In this document: positions 33,464 through 45,200 of the stretch, piece by piece
Numbering within the stretch: position 1 is the first letter of the stretch
How the letters are laid out: every line of letters begins with the position of its first letter
Assembly (NCBI GenBank): GCA_012064385.1
Contig: QRDG01000524.1
Span: forward strand, 647,094 to 711,093
Direction of reading: 5' to 3'
Length of the DNA stretch: 64,000 nucleotides
From: Puccinellia tenuiflora
Taxonomy: Eukaryota > Streptophyta > Magnoliopsida > Poales > Poaceae
Notes under the pieces: model-generated
The model's input: only the letters and a program-made list of their open reading frames with translations
Told to the model about the DNA's origin: nothing
The model's database searches: none
Made by a program: the position numbers and the translations under genes

Positions 33464-34413
33464 AATGGCCGTGCTATCATGCAGCCCTTCATCATAAACA
33501 GCACCATTGCACCGACAACATTACAGCCTGAGGAAATCTCTCTTGTTAAAAAAAAACGTAAAGAACTCGACACTTTAAACCCACTGAAAGTTTGTGAATC
33601 AGATAGTACACAAGATCTGGCACTCATGTCCTGTGCATGTTATCATATTTCCCCACATGGCATTGCCACCATGATAAGCCAATCTAGGATATGGAAGTTG
33701 CCCGGCCTTCAAGTCTTGTCCTTAGCCTGTATATGCTATCATGATTTCGGTGGGCAAAAGAGGAGAGTGATATCTTTTTCTAGAAGCAGTTAGGTGATAC
33801 AAAACGAGAGAAAAGAAAATTAAGGAAAATCTGATTCCTACTTACTAGTACTAGATGGGTTTACTGGAAACTCCTGGGAGGAAGACATACGTTTGGTTGA
33901 TGATCAAAATTTACCTTACCGATATTTGCTCGTGACCAAAATATTGGCTCAAGCTTGGATGGTTGCCAAGACCTTAGACAAATCTTGCGTTGGCTTGGAC
34001 TAAAACACAACAACCCTTATAGGGCAACAACAAAAGGGGCAAACAGAAAATGGAAGTTTAAAACTGTCAAATATTTGTCCAAATGCTTTGGTGAGACAGG
34101 ACGCAAGGTCATACACAAAATCATCAGCGGATTAAAAGAGTATACAGGGTACTATAGATTCTATTCTTGACAAAACAAGCATGGTACACATGGTACACGC
34201 ACATTGAAGAATTGAACTCATCAAGTAGGACTCCACAACAAACCAGGCAAATATCTTGCTATCACAAGATTGCCAAATACATAGTTCAAACGATTCTGTG
34301 AATCTGTAAAAGAGATGTGCTGCGTAGTATCATAAAACATCTAATGAATCATGGTGAAATGGTTTCTAAGGTCTTACAGTGCTTGGTATTTCTATATAGT
34401 ACCCGTTTTTCCT
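33464..34413. other. Intergenic, 3' flank of the RHM gene
   Basis: No gene was recognised. The final few hundred bases probably include the 3' UTR of the minus-strand RHM gene. Confidence 0.45.
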
Positions 34414-36549
34414 TCAATTTGCTGGGACCTTCCTGTTGGGCTCAAAAACATACTTGATCAATGAATCTTTGATTGATAGCAGTTCAGGGAATTCTCTACT
34501 CAGCTTTGTCGCATCCATCTCATTGTTGCTCCGAGGTGCAACAATGACCTTGGCCTGTTCTTCTAGCGTGAAGTTTGACCACTTGTAGCTGGGATCCATG
34601 TACTTCTTATACATCTCCAAAATCTCATTGTGGCTAACTACACCAGGATTGGTGAAGTTCCAGATGCCCCGCAAGTTCCTTTTAGCCATCTCAACTGAAA
34701 TTGGCAAAAGCTCGTCCAATACGGTCATGCTGTTTGGGATGTTTACCACCTTGTCGTAACGACTAATCTTTGTGATGAAGTTTCGGGGATTGTTGAGGTC
34801 AGACGAAATTGGCATCCGGACTCGCAGAGTGCAGACATTCTCGTACTCCTTCAACAGTTCCTCGACCTGCATTGTCCAGAGAAAATAATAATTAGAAGTT
34901 AATTCAAATACTTCCATCTTAAATTTACAAAGGTAATATCACCACCAGACAACAAATGCAAGATAAAGAACAAAGTAACCATTGCAAAGGGAGTTACCAT
35001 TGCTTTGGTCTTTGAGTAGAATGAACCAGTAAAGTTTGGTGTATCCTCTTCTTGAAGCCGATGCCTGACCCTTCAGGATGATTTGCATCATATTCAAATA
35101 TGCACCCAGTGGCATAGTTCATCACCAATAACCCATGCTCCCTACACACATCAGCTAGAGTCAAGGTGCCAGCAACATTGGTACGTATGGTGTCCGGCTT
35201 GTGAGACTCACACCAATCCACATTGGGTCTGCCAGTAACACCAGCAGCATTGAAGACATGTGTTGGCTTCACAGATTGGATATCAAGGAGGATTGAAGAA
35301 CGCTCTTCCAAGCGACCTTTTCCATATTCATATGGAATTCCTTGCTTCTCACATATTTTCCCAAGAAGTCCACCAATCCATCCTGTCCGGCCATATATTA
35401 AGAACTTGAGAGAATGAGCTTTGGAAGAACTTTTTGACGTTGGAGTCACCATCTTGGTCTGATTGTTAGTGAACAGATTTAGCATTCCTTTAACTTCCTC
35501 AGAGCCCTCAGACCCAGGCATCATCAATGTCCTCGGATGAGGCAACAATGCACCAGAAACATCACCCCAATAGTCAGAATTAGCTACATACCATTCCATT
35601 GTCTTCCTCAGGCCCTCCTCCCATCTAGTGCGCTCAGACCACCCAAGAGTCTTAAGCTTCTGATCATCCAAGAAGTACCTCTGATCATTGAAAGGTCTAT
35701 TATCGACATACTGGATAACTTTATCATCTTCAAGATTGAAAAGCTTGCAGACATCCTTTGCCACATCAGTGACTGTCCTCTCTCTCTTCGTTCCAATGTT
35801 GTAACATGTCCAACTTCTCCACGATGAAGAATTACCTCAAAAGCCTCAGCAACATCCTCACAATAAAGGTAGCTCCGGACATTGGATCCATCACCATGAA
35901 TTGGGAGGGGCTTTCCTCTCAGAGCCAAAAGAATGAACTTCGGGATAAGCTTCTCAGGAAACTGGTTAGGACCATACACATTATTTCCCCTGGTAGTGAT
36001 AACTGGCAGACCATAGGATCTCCCATAAGCCATAACAAGCATCTCTGCTCCAGCTTTGGTGGCTGAATAGGGGTTTGTGGGGAGCAGCTGTGAGGCCTCA
36101 TGGTTGCCAACCACTGCGTCCTCATCTGTCTCCCCATAGACCTCATCAGTGCTAACGTGGATGAACCTCCTGATCTGGCCGCCAGTGACCTTGCAAGCTT
36201 CAAGAAGAACATGAGTACCATAAATGTTATTCTTGGTGAATTCAAAAGAGTTCCCAAATGAATTGTCAACATGTGTCTGGGCTGCAAAGTGCATTATAGT
36301 ATCAATGTTCTCTGTGACCAGGAGGTAGTTCACAAGATCAGCGCTGGCAATATCGCCCTTGACAAACTTGAAGTTTGGCGAGGAGCTGGCAGGGAGCAGG
36401 TTCTTCAGATTAGAGCAGTAGTCAAGCTTGTCGAGGACGACAATCTTGTAATCAGGGTAGTTCCGAACAATGCGGTTAGTGACATGGGAAGCGATGAACC
36501 CAGCAGCTCCCGTAATGAGGATGCTCTTAGGCCTGTAGGGTGTCACCAT
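34414..36549 (-). CDS. RHM: UDP-rhamnose synthase (RHM), frame broken by two 1-bp deletions
   Basis: Homologue of the trifunctional cytosolic enzyme that makes UDP-L-rhamnose from UDP-glucose for pectin and flavonoid glycosides. The N-terminal 4,6-dehydratase has GAAGFIA (residues 14-20), STDEVYG (133-139) and YSATK (161-165). The C-terminal epimerase/reductase has a second NAD(P) loop (GRTGWIGGLLG) and a YSKTK motif. Exon 1 (36549-34998) and exon 2 (34866-34414) flank a 131-bp GT-AG intron. Two single-base losses relative to the family, near 35806 (Val-His-Gly region) and near 35055 (before the Glu-Glu-Asp motif), shift the frame. Each is in a short homopolymer and everything else is conserved. 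Either this is a very young pseudogene or these are assembly errors. Expected length is about 667-670 residues. Confidence 0.88.
34867..34997 (-). other. RHM coding intron
   Basis: On the minus strand the intron starts GTAACTCC and ends with TGCAG. It falls between the codons for Met and Val in the segment after YSKTK, and the protein similarity is continuous across it. Confidence 0.85.
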
Positions 36550-36552
36550 ATC

Positions 36553-37749
36553 CTATGGACTGTAATTTCAGTACCTGTTGTTAAAGTAACGTATTTAACA
36601 GTACTAGGAGAGATATAAATTAGGATATAGCCAGTATGAAATGAAATAATTACTACCTCTGTTGCAAAATACTAGTTGACGTTTCGGGAAACTATTTTAG
36701 CTTTCTAAAACGTCAACTCTTTTGGAACAGATGTAGTAATGACTAGAACATAATAAGTAATCTTTTGACAGTAGGAACATGTACTATTAGCAACTGAACC
36801 AAGGTCCTTGAAAAATAATTGGGTTAGGAGAGTCTGTCTCAGGTCACAACAGAAACAGGCGTCTGCATCTACTCTTTCGCACAGGCCGGAGTCCTAGATC
36901 TAAATACAAGCTCGAACATAAAACTATGAAATTTAAAGAGATGTGGAGAAGCGCAATCATGCAAAACAGGGATACTACCTTTTTGTACATGAGATGGAAA
37001 TAGTTGGTGCACGCATTTGTACAAAATCTCAGAGCTCAAAGTATAATTTACGAGTGGATCACAAAGTATCCCGTGTTATTTCCAGTCCAGTTAAACGAAA
37101 GTGTGACTGATTTCTATTTTCGATGAAAAAACATGAAAGTGTGACAGAGATTTGGTTTAAGATTATGCCATCCCCTATTTACACTTGCAAATTCAAGAGA
37201 AGAAACCACACACCTGAGTGGTATTGAGGTAAATTCAAATATTCATTCTACCCTATCAAACCACAGTAGTAGAATACAACAGGTAGGAGAAAGAAACGTG
37301 CCCCCACTAAATCTTAGTTGACGACCTACTTTTTCTAGAACGAGATTAACCTGTTTAGCATAGTTATTTGTCTTTTGCGCACCTAGCACTCCACGTGTCA
37401 GTTGCCCCCAAAGTATGTGCTCAAGAAAGATAAAACTTGGTCAAACATACTATACTGAACCTTACTAAGAGGCGGAAATCTGGTTCTTAGACCGATTTAC
37501 AAACAGCCAAACATGGGTTAAGATGCGATCACACAGAGGATCGGATGAGGTCGGTGTCTCCTTAGCACCGTATCTTGTATTTTTACTGACAGATCTGAGC
37601 ACGGCATCGAGTATTACACAAAATTGAAGGTAGAGGGGGGAGACGGGAAAATGCCCTCCTAAGCACGCAAGGAACCCGATCCAGGGTGGGCAGAGAAGCA
37701 AACACCTGCCATGCATTGCAAAACGATGCGAGATGGCCACGCTCCTCAC
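36553..37749 (-). other. Probable 5' UTR intron of RHM
   Basis: A GTGAGG donor at 37749, after a GC/CT-rich leader, and a CATAG acceptor at 36553, 3 bp before the ATG, define a 1197-bp intron in the leader. Similar leader introns are common in plant nucleotide-sugar genes. It contains a Stowaway MITE. A small alternative shift of the acceptor (TTACAG) is possible. Confidence 0.55.
36653..36736. mobile_element. Stowaway MITE in the RHM leader intron (84 bp)
   Basis: Inverted repeats CTACCTCTGTTGCAAAA and TTTTGGAACAGATGTAG are flanked by TA at 36651-36652 and 36737-36738. Inner arms TTGACGTTT and AAACGTCAA also pair. Confidence 0.8.
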
Positions 37750-37930
37750 CTCAGTTAGCTGCTGCGGCGGCCGAGTCAGGCTGTCGGTCCGCGTGAGAGA
37801 GAGAGAGAGAATGGTTTGCGACGATGAGGAGAGATGTCTAGGGGGGAGAGGGGGATGGAGGATACGAGACGTACCGTACCCTGCACGCGGCGCGGAGGGA
37901 GAGGAGGAAGGGCGCGGCGGTGGCGTCGGT
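37750..37930 (-). promoter_or_regulatory. Probable first (non-coding) exon and promoter edge of RHM
   Basis: The stretch is CT-rich on the minus strand, with a CT microsatellite (plus GA run at 37795-37810), and ends at a GT donor. A TATA-like TATTAAAG reads on the minus strand at 37958-37965, so transcription probably starts near 37930. The exact start is inferred. Confidence 0.45.
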
Positions 37931-37979
37931 CGACGAGGGAGAGCGGAGGGGAGGGGACTTTAATAGTAGATGACCTGTT

Positions 37980-38345
37980 GCGCGACTGCGCAACTGCCGA
38001 AAGCGAAGACCCTATTGTTGCCATAGGCTCTCTGTAAGCAATACTGCATTGTGACCCTATTGCTTACTGTAGTTGCACAACTTGAAAATCATATGCCGCA
38101 ACTTATTCGAGGAAATTAAGCGATTTTTGAATGGCAAACCCGTTGCGCCACTTGAGCAAATGCCGGAAGCGAGACTATATTTTAGCCATAAATTTTATCT
38201 ATCTTACCTGCACGTTGTTGTCTGTGTTTGACATATCCGCGACTGCCGAAAGCGAAGACCCTATTGTTACCATACAATCTCTTTGATTTGCGGCATATGA
38301 TTTTCAAGTTGTGCAACTACAGTAAGCAATACTGTATTGTGGCAG
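37980..38345. repeat. Fold-back repeat with perfect 43-bp arms
   Basis: Positions 38058-38100 are the exact reverse complement of 38289-38331 (arms around TTGCACAACTTGAAAATCAT), with a 188-bp spacer. The phrase CCGAAAGCGAAGACCCTATT also occurs directly at about 37998 and 38248, with a diverged third copy near 38165. This looks like a composite MITE. No clear TSD was found. It lies just upstream of the RHM promoter. Confidence 0.75.
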
Positions 38346-38420
38346 TATGACTGTTATCGTTGGTACTCATTATTCGATGAAATTAAGGCAGTTTCAGTCA
38401 ATGTTTGTCCTTAATATTCT

Positions 38421-39330
38421 CACGTACTACAGGAAGAACGCAGTACGCCGACGGCTAAAAGCCGTCGGCATAGGCTCTAAAGCCGTCGGCGTAGACTGTG
38501 CCGACGGCTGCCGTCGGCGTAATCTCCCGTAGGCGTAGACCAAATCGTCGTCGGCGTATAGGCTGGCCGTCGGCACAGCCTAGGCCGACGGCCAGATATG
38601 CCCGTCGGCGTATGTGCCATCGGCGTAGTACATGTGGGGCCCACAACAGGTCAGGCCAGCATGCAGAGATACGCCGACGGCTTTTCGCCATCGGCATATC
38701 TAAGCCGACGGCCAGATATGCCGTCGGCGTACGTGCCGTCGGCGTAGTACATGTGGGACCCGCAACAGGCCAGGCCAGCATGCGGAGATACGCCGACGGC
38801 TTTTCGCCGTCGGCATATGGTCAGGCTCTACGCCGACGGCTGCCGTCGGCACAACGTCAACCATTTGGCATCGCTACAGGTTTATTTTGCTCTGTGCCGA
38901 CGGCAATATTGCCATCGGCGTAGGCTCTGTTTTTTTTTTTTTTTTGATTCCAGAAGCTAAATTACACTGTAATTCACAGAACAATAACAGTAATAATATG
39001 GGTCATAACAACAGTACTAACAACACAAATAACAGCAGTTCTACTAGAACGCTAGTGGAGACGGGGTGAACCCAAGATCTCCCCTGGTGAGGACAGGCGA
39101 CCGTTGGTGCGGCGTGGCCGAAGTAGAGCCACCACGAGAACCACCACCAGGCGAAGGATCAGGCGAAGGAGAAGCGCGATAAGCCGGTGAGCCCGGCGAG
39201 CCACTAGGAGAAACATGAGCGGCCCGGGAAGATCTCGTTCCCTACATGTTCGAGCAAGAGTAAACAACTTGCGAGGAAAAGGAAAGCGGTAACCACTGGT
39301 TTGGCAAGAACTTACTGGGTTCGATGTGTA
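38421..39330. mobile_element. CACTA-like fragment with GCCGTCGGC subterminal repeats
   Basis: Positions 38440-38930 carry many direct and inverted copies of the palindrome-like motif GCCGACGGC/GCCGTCGGC with short spacers. One segment (about 38565-38690) is repeated at about 38700-38815. The left edge CACGTACTACAGGAAG resembles a damaged CACTA terminus. A T-run at 38932 marks entry into an interior of unknown content. The right part ends at another CACTA at 39331 with no matching terminus. Confidence 0.6.
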
Positions 39331-40953
39331 CACTACCACAGAAAGGGCTATCTGTGGCGCACCAAATTTGAATTCTGTGGCGCACCCCCAGGTTTGCCTG
39401 GTGCGCCACAGAATTCTCGCCACAAAAATTATTTCTGTGGCGCACCGTGGGCGTGCGCCACAGAAATGCCAAGATTTTGTGGCGCATCCCACTACCGTGC
39501 GCCACAGAAATATTTCAGTGGCGCATCCCACTGCCGTGCGCCACTAAATATTTTTTGAATTTCAAAAAAGGGCGGCCAGATCTAGATCCAGACTGGATCT
39601 AGCCGCCGGAATTTCGCCGGAATTTCGTCGGAGCTCGTCGGAGACCGTGTTGCCGTGGGTGGAGGAAGGGGTCGTCGGAGGTCGCCGGAGGTCGGTCGTC
39701 GGTGGTGGAGGAGGTCGCCGGAGGTGGAGGTGGAGGTGGAGGAGGAGGAGGTCGCCGGGGTGGAGGAGGAGGTCACCGGGGTGGTGGAGGAGGTCGCCGG
39801 AGTTGTGGAGGAGGTCGCCGGAGGTGGAGGTCGCCGAAGTTGTGGAGGAGGTGGCCGAAGGTGGAGGAGGAGGAGGAGAAGATGTGGAGGAGAGGAGAGG
39901 AGAAGAGAAGGAGGAGGGAGGAGAAGGGGAGAGAAGTGGAGAGGAGAAGTGGAGGAGGGGAGAAGGGGAGAGGAGAAGTGAAGGAGAGGAGAAGGGGAGA
40001 GGAGAAGGGGAGGGAGAAGTGGAGGAGAGAAGGAGAAAAGAGAGGGAGAGAAGGGGTGCCGGCCGGCGGGATTCAAAATTTGGAATCCCGCCCAACAATT
40101 CTGTGGCGCATGGGCTAGACATGCGCCACAGGATTATTTTTTTTTTTGAATTTTTTGATTTTGCTGCAAAATTTCTTCTGTTGGCCATAACTTTTTTTTC
40201 GTTTGGAATTTTGAGAATCCGAGAAATGTCCAACCGTGTAAACTCGGGTGAGGGTGGTTCCGAAATTTTCTCTAGTTTTTTTGAAGGTATTAAACGCATT
40301 TTTTCGACGTCGTATGCAAAAGTTATGCCCGTTTTAATATTTTTCACCTACTTTTGGAAAAAAAGTCAAAATGTGTATTTTAAATTTTTCCTAACAAATA
40401 GACCCTAAACCTTCCCTATATCTGAAAGGATTTTATTTTTTGAATTTTTTATCATTTTCTTTCACTTGGTGCAAAACTGAAAAGGCGATCCACGGGGGGG
40501 GGGGGGGGGGGTGCGTGGGGTGAAAAAAATGCTGCACAATTATGTGGCGCATGGAACCACATGCGCCACAGAAATGTCACTTTCTGTGGCGCATGGAACC
40601 ACATGCGCCACAGAAATGTCACTTTTTGAGGCGCATCCAACACCATGCGACACAAAATGTTGAGTTTCTGTGGCGCACCAGCCACGGTGCGCCACAGAAT
40701 TTACCCAGATGGACTTTGGCTCAATGATTGCTCGTGGGACCCACCGAAATTCTGTGGCGCATGATATGTAATTGGAAGCCATGCGCCACAGAATTTGGGC
40801 TTTCTGTGGCGCATGGGCAAAGGATGCGCCACAGAAAGGTGAAAATTTCTATGGCGCATGGATGCTGATGCGCCATAGAAATAATTCTGTGGCGCACCGA
40901 TTAACGGTGCGACACAGAGTACCAACCTCCCTATAACCCTTTCTGTGGTAGTG
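39331..40953. mobile_element. Non-autonomous CACTA element (1623 bp)
   Basis: The terminal repeats are perfect: CACTACCACAGAAAGGG at the left and CCCTTTCTGTGGTAGTG at the right, extendable by a TA on each outer side. Subterminal arrays of TTCTGTGGCGCA and its complement fill 39350-39545 and 40540-40935. The interior (39600-40050) is a GGAGGTGGAGG-type low-complexity tract that generates long spurious ORFs on both strands. No transposase is present. The flanking triplets differ (GTA and TAT). The CACTA at 48643-55157 shares the GTGGCGCA repeat and could mobilise it. Confidence 0.8.
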
Positions 40954-40956
40954 TAT

Positions 40957-42206
40957 TATAGATAAAAAGTACACGCAATTGTCATGCTTTAATGGTAAAC
41001 TTCTATGACGGCTACATGTCCTAAAACACATAGTTGAAAGAAAGTAATCATTTGTGTTGGTCACCCCTTGTAAGGCTAGCGCGGTTAGTTGTCACTCCCA
41101 CATCATACGTCTTCCTTTTTACCCCCAGATAAAGGATGTTGGGCTGTATTGTGTCACTCAATACATATGCCATTGTCACATCGGCCATCCCGTACCTACA
41201 TACATCATACTTCATAATGGACAATATTCTAAACACTAGTGCAATGATTCATATTTCGTGTGCATGACCACATCTCTCTCATCTATCTACACTTGGTGGT
41301 GTCAATCACCTCATGACAGGATAAACAAGGCATTATGCATAAATTGAACCATCACATGCATCATAGAATATCTCCAAAGTATGACAAGTCATAAAATATC
41401 CAACACAACGGTAAATGTATAACAAATATCATCTCATACCACAATATCCACCATAGGAATTACATAGATAGATCCATACTTGTGCAAGGCACATCATATG
41501 GATTTCAACAATGATCATAAATAGAGAGATTGGATCAAGTTACCACCACAAACCCAAAGTCCAGGGGGTGGACTACTCCCCTTCATCATGGTGATGATGG
41601 TGGAGATGTTGGAGAAGATCTTGCTGTAGATGTTGATGATGAACACGCCGGAGGGGGGATAGTGGAGCCTTCCGAAAGTGATTCCGACTGTGTTTCCCCC
41701 CTCTGATCTTCTCCGACGTCAGCCTTCTGTCTCCTGTTTCTTGGTTTTGTGTTTCTCCGCCACCTCCTCGCAAAACTCCTCGGGGGACTATTTTTATAGT
41801 CGGTTTTAGGTCAAGACGGAGTCGTGGGCGAAAAGATCGACGGCAACAGAGCCTCGAGGCTCCAGATGGTGGGTCCCACACGACCAGATTCCTTGGCCGC
41901 ATGGGCCACACTCTTTTGGGCCTTGGGCCTCCGCTTGTTCGCTTCCTTCGCTCCCAAGTCTTCTTCCTTCCAAAAACTGATGCTCGTAAATTTCCAGGTC
42001 ATTTGGACGTCGTTTGGGTCCCTGAAACATCAAAATATAGAAAATAGGGTTTTCTGCCTGTGCAGGGTTAATTCCAGAAAAATAGGGAAACTGTGACATA
42101 TTCCCAAAATCAATATAAAACAATGATATAACCCTTATATGATGCAAATATGATTGAAATATAAGTAATATAATGCAAAGTTCATGTATGCATTTTACAA
42201 GCATCA
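40957..42206 (-). mobile_element. Truncated 3' LTR of a gypsy element
   Basis: Nearly identical to the complete LTR at 46467-48026 from TTATAGAT onward, with only scattered differences, and ending TGCATTTTACAAGCATCA. The first about 300 bp of the LTR are missing at the CACTA junction. The LTR carries the same GC-rich stretch as the intact copy, so ORFs at 41.57-42.1 kb are not genes. The adjoining internal bases (GCATCCCCAAG) are the complement of a polypurine tract, showing that this is the 3' LTR on the minus strand. Confidence 0.85.
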
Positions 42207-45200
42207 GCATCCCCAAGTTTAACCTATACTCGTCCTCGAGTATGAAGGTGATAAAACTAACATGGACTTTGTAGTTTAATACTATCAATGGATATCAAAA
42301 ATGATTACAATTGCTACATAGAGTCAAATGATTCATTTTTCAAAGGATTAGCAATATACAAGATAGATTATGAAGTGATATCAAATATTCAATGTAAGGA
42401 TGTTCAATGATAATTCACAAAGTGTAACATAGGAGAAAGTACTATGAACCAAATGTATGCATAATGAAAAGTAAAAACATCCTATAATGGTCATAGAGTA
42501 CTCTCATGAAATCTGAATATAAAAAGGTGGACACTTTGGAAAGATATATAAATGAGTAGAGGTAAAACATGAATAAGTTTCATCTAACTTCCAAATGCTT
42601 CTACTTAAGTTAATGATTGCAATGTGGTATCCATTGGTGTCAAGCTCTCATTGCCCCTATCATAGCATCTTGAATGGTTAAAGTTTAAAGTGAAAGCAAA
42701 TATGAGTAGTGTGCTTGACAAAGTATGGGTTGAAAATCTCATGCCCCATGAATACGAGTACCTACACCAACTGGCTACTCAACTCGGGTCACAAAGCAAA
42801 TTTGAGTTTTAAAGTCATTGCAAGTAATAAAAGTGTCATCAAGAGCGTCAACTGGGGTACCTCTTGTCCCAGGACATGGAACAAGCCCATGTCAAAATGA
42901 CAAGACAAACAAACAAGATGAACAATCTCCACACCTCTTTTATTTACTATTGGTATAGCTTTTTATTGTGGGGTGCATCACTGAAGGTTCACCATAGCAT
43001 GTAATTAAATTTCCACTAGGAATGATGCATGGCTTAGATTAGTGGCCCAGGCGTCTCTCTATCCATTTATACTTACTCCTCAAACTTACCAAGCTTCCAC
43101 ATTTATTTCGCACAATGTTAGGCATCCATAAACAAAAGTACATGATATCAACTAAATATAAAGAAGTGCAATGTTGAAAGCTTTCCATGTGACAGAACCT
43201 ATGGGCTAACCCCCAACCAAGAATCTTGTTAAGCTCACAACTTCAAAATTTTAATCACAATGATTCATATTTATTAAGTGCAATAAAAGTAAAGTGTGCA
43301 TCAAGTTCGTGAGAGCTTTTTAACCAACTTTTCCCATGACAATCAACAACATAAGCATTTTAATTCAGAGGTATAGATAATAGAAAATAACATTATAAAC
43401 ATACTCGTAATAGCATAAAGCTAATAAGTAGATATGGTGGACTAACTGGAAAAACTTTGGTTGAATGTGTTGGACAACAAGTTTTAGTCTTGTTGGAATT
43501 TTTGGGCTAGCAAAAGGGAGAAAGTTGACCGTCTAAATGCATGCATAAGTGTCCATAGAACTAACCAATCCATGTTAAACAAACTAAAGTAACATTCAGC
43601 ATCAAAACATGAATAAAGATAACTCTTGATAAGACATTTGCAAATTAACACTCATTAAAAATATATGAATCATGCAACTATATATCTTTTTGAATCAACT
43701 CAAACATCCCTTTCCAAATATTTTTAATAGCATCCAACTTAATTCAACCCAAAGTTCCAGTAGCTCTTTCATATATAAATGATAGTGGTGGTCTTAAGAC
43801 AAACAAAAATCAAACCGGAATAAAAAGCAAAAAAAGACGCTTCAAGTTTATACGATAAAGTGCATTGATCGAAAAACAGAAGTTAGACGTGTGCAAACCG
43901 AGAGTGTGTTGGTCCAGTGGGGTTGTCTTCACATCCCCAAGCTTATGGTTTTCGCCATCCTTGGATAGCTCTTGGTGCATCTCCTCTAATCCCTATGAAA
44001 AAACTTCAAAACACCGTTTCTCCCATTTCTTTTCTGCGGGGTGACATTAGTAGTGATAAACAAATGCATTTCTTGCTGCATATAATCATTAAACAAAATT
44101 CATATGAATATCCAGAAAGTGTATAATGTTGTATGCCTATTTATAAACTCAATTGGATCAAAAATATTGAAGTTAAAAGTTCAAAGGATGCATCAAACAA
44201 AATGGGACAGAATCTGTCCAGAAAAACAGCAGCAGCAAAACGCATTTTTCTACCCTACTTAAATATGTCGAAATATTCTGAAAAAAGTCATGCTTACAGA
44301 GGATGAAAAGTTGGAACTACAGTTAAAATATCAGCTCATTCGGAGGTACATAATGGGAATAAAAAATCATACCGTGCACAGATTTGTGCTGGAATAAAAT
44401 CTCCGAATGCAAATACCAACTTTTTCAAACCAAATAGGTAAAACTTGGCACTTTATTAAAAATTACATAAACAAAACTAAAAACTAAGTCTCTTGTGACA
44501 GTAAGAGGACAAAAAGAAAATAAAAATAAAAACAACCGGGTTGCCTCCCGTAAAGCGTTTTCTTTATAGCCATATAGCTAGGCTTACTTACTTGGTATCA
44601 AGATGTTTGGAGTGAGGTGGCTTGACATCCCCAAGCTTGAATTCTTGTACTTCTTCAAAACATGTAGGGTAAGCCTAGGGTTAACATCCCCAAGCTTGAG
44701 TGTTTGTCCCTCTTGATCATTGTTCATCACCCTCAACTCTTTCACTTGAAAATTTCTTTACACAAAACTCATCATAAAACTTGATTAGAGGGGTTAGTGT
44801 CTCCATAAATTAAATCCATACAGGTACAGAAAAGACATATCATGAGTTGATTCTAAACATTAACTACTGTTACTATGGTTGTGTATTGCTCTTTGATCAA
44901 TTGAACTACACAAAACACAAGTAATGAGAGTAATGCAAAATAAAGACAGAATCTGTCAAAAACTGGACAGCCCGTAAAGAGTGATTTTGCAGAGGCACTT
45001 ACGTTGCTCAAATCAGAAAATTTTAAACTAATGGAATGTGTATTAATAACTGAAGATTGCATTAGTAAACTTTCAGGTAAAAATTCCTTTTCTGTGATTT
45101 TTAACATTTTTTGCAGTGAATCTTAGGAATCTGTTTTTTGGACAGCCATGATAGTTTTAATGATGCTCACATAGGAATAAGAATTGAAACGCAAAGGTTA

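Noticed and set aside
38440..38930. CRISPR-like array of GCCGTCGGC repeats
   Set aside because: Repeats are short, palindromic and irregularly spaced in both orientations in plant DNA; they are CACTA subterminal repeats.
39562..40408. Long ORFs on both strands (Pro/Ser-rich on minus, Gly/Arg-rich on plus)
   Set aside because: They arise from a GGAGGTGGAGG-type low-complexity tract inside a CACTA element and are open in several frames at once.
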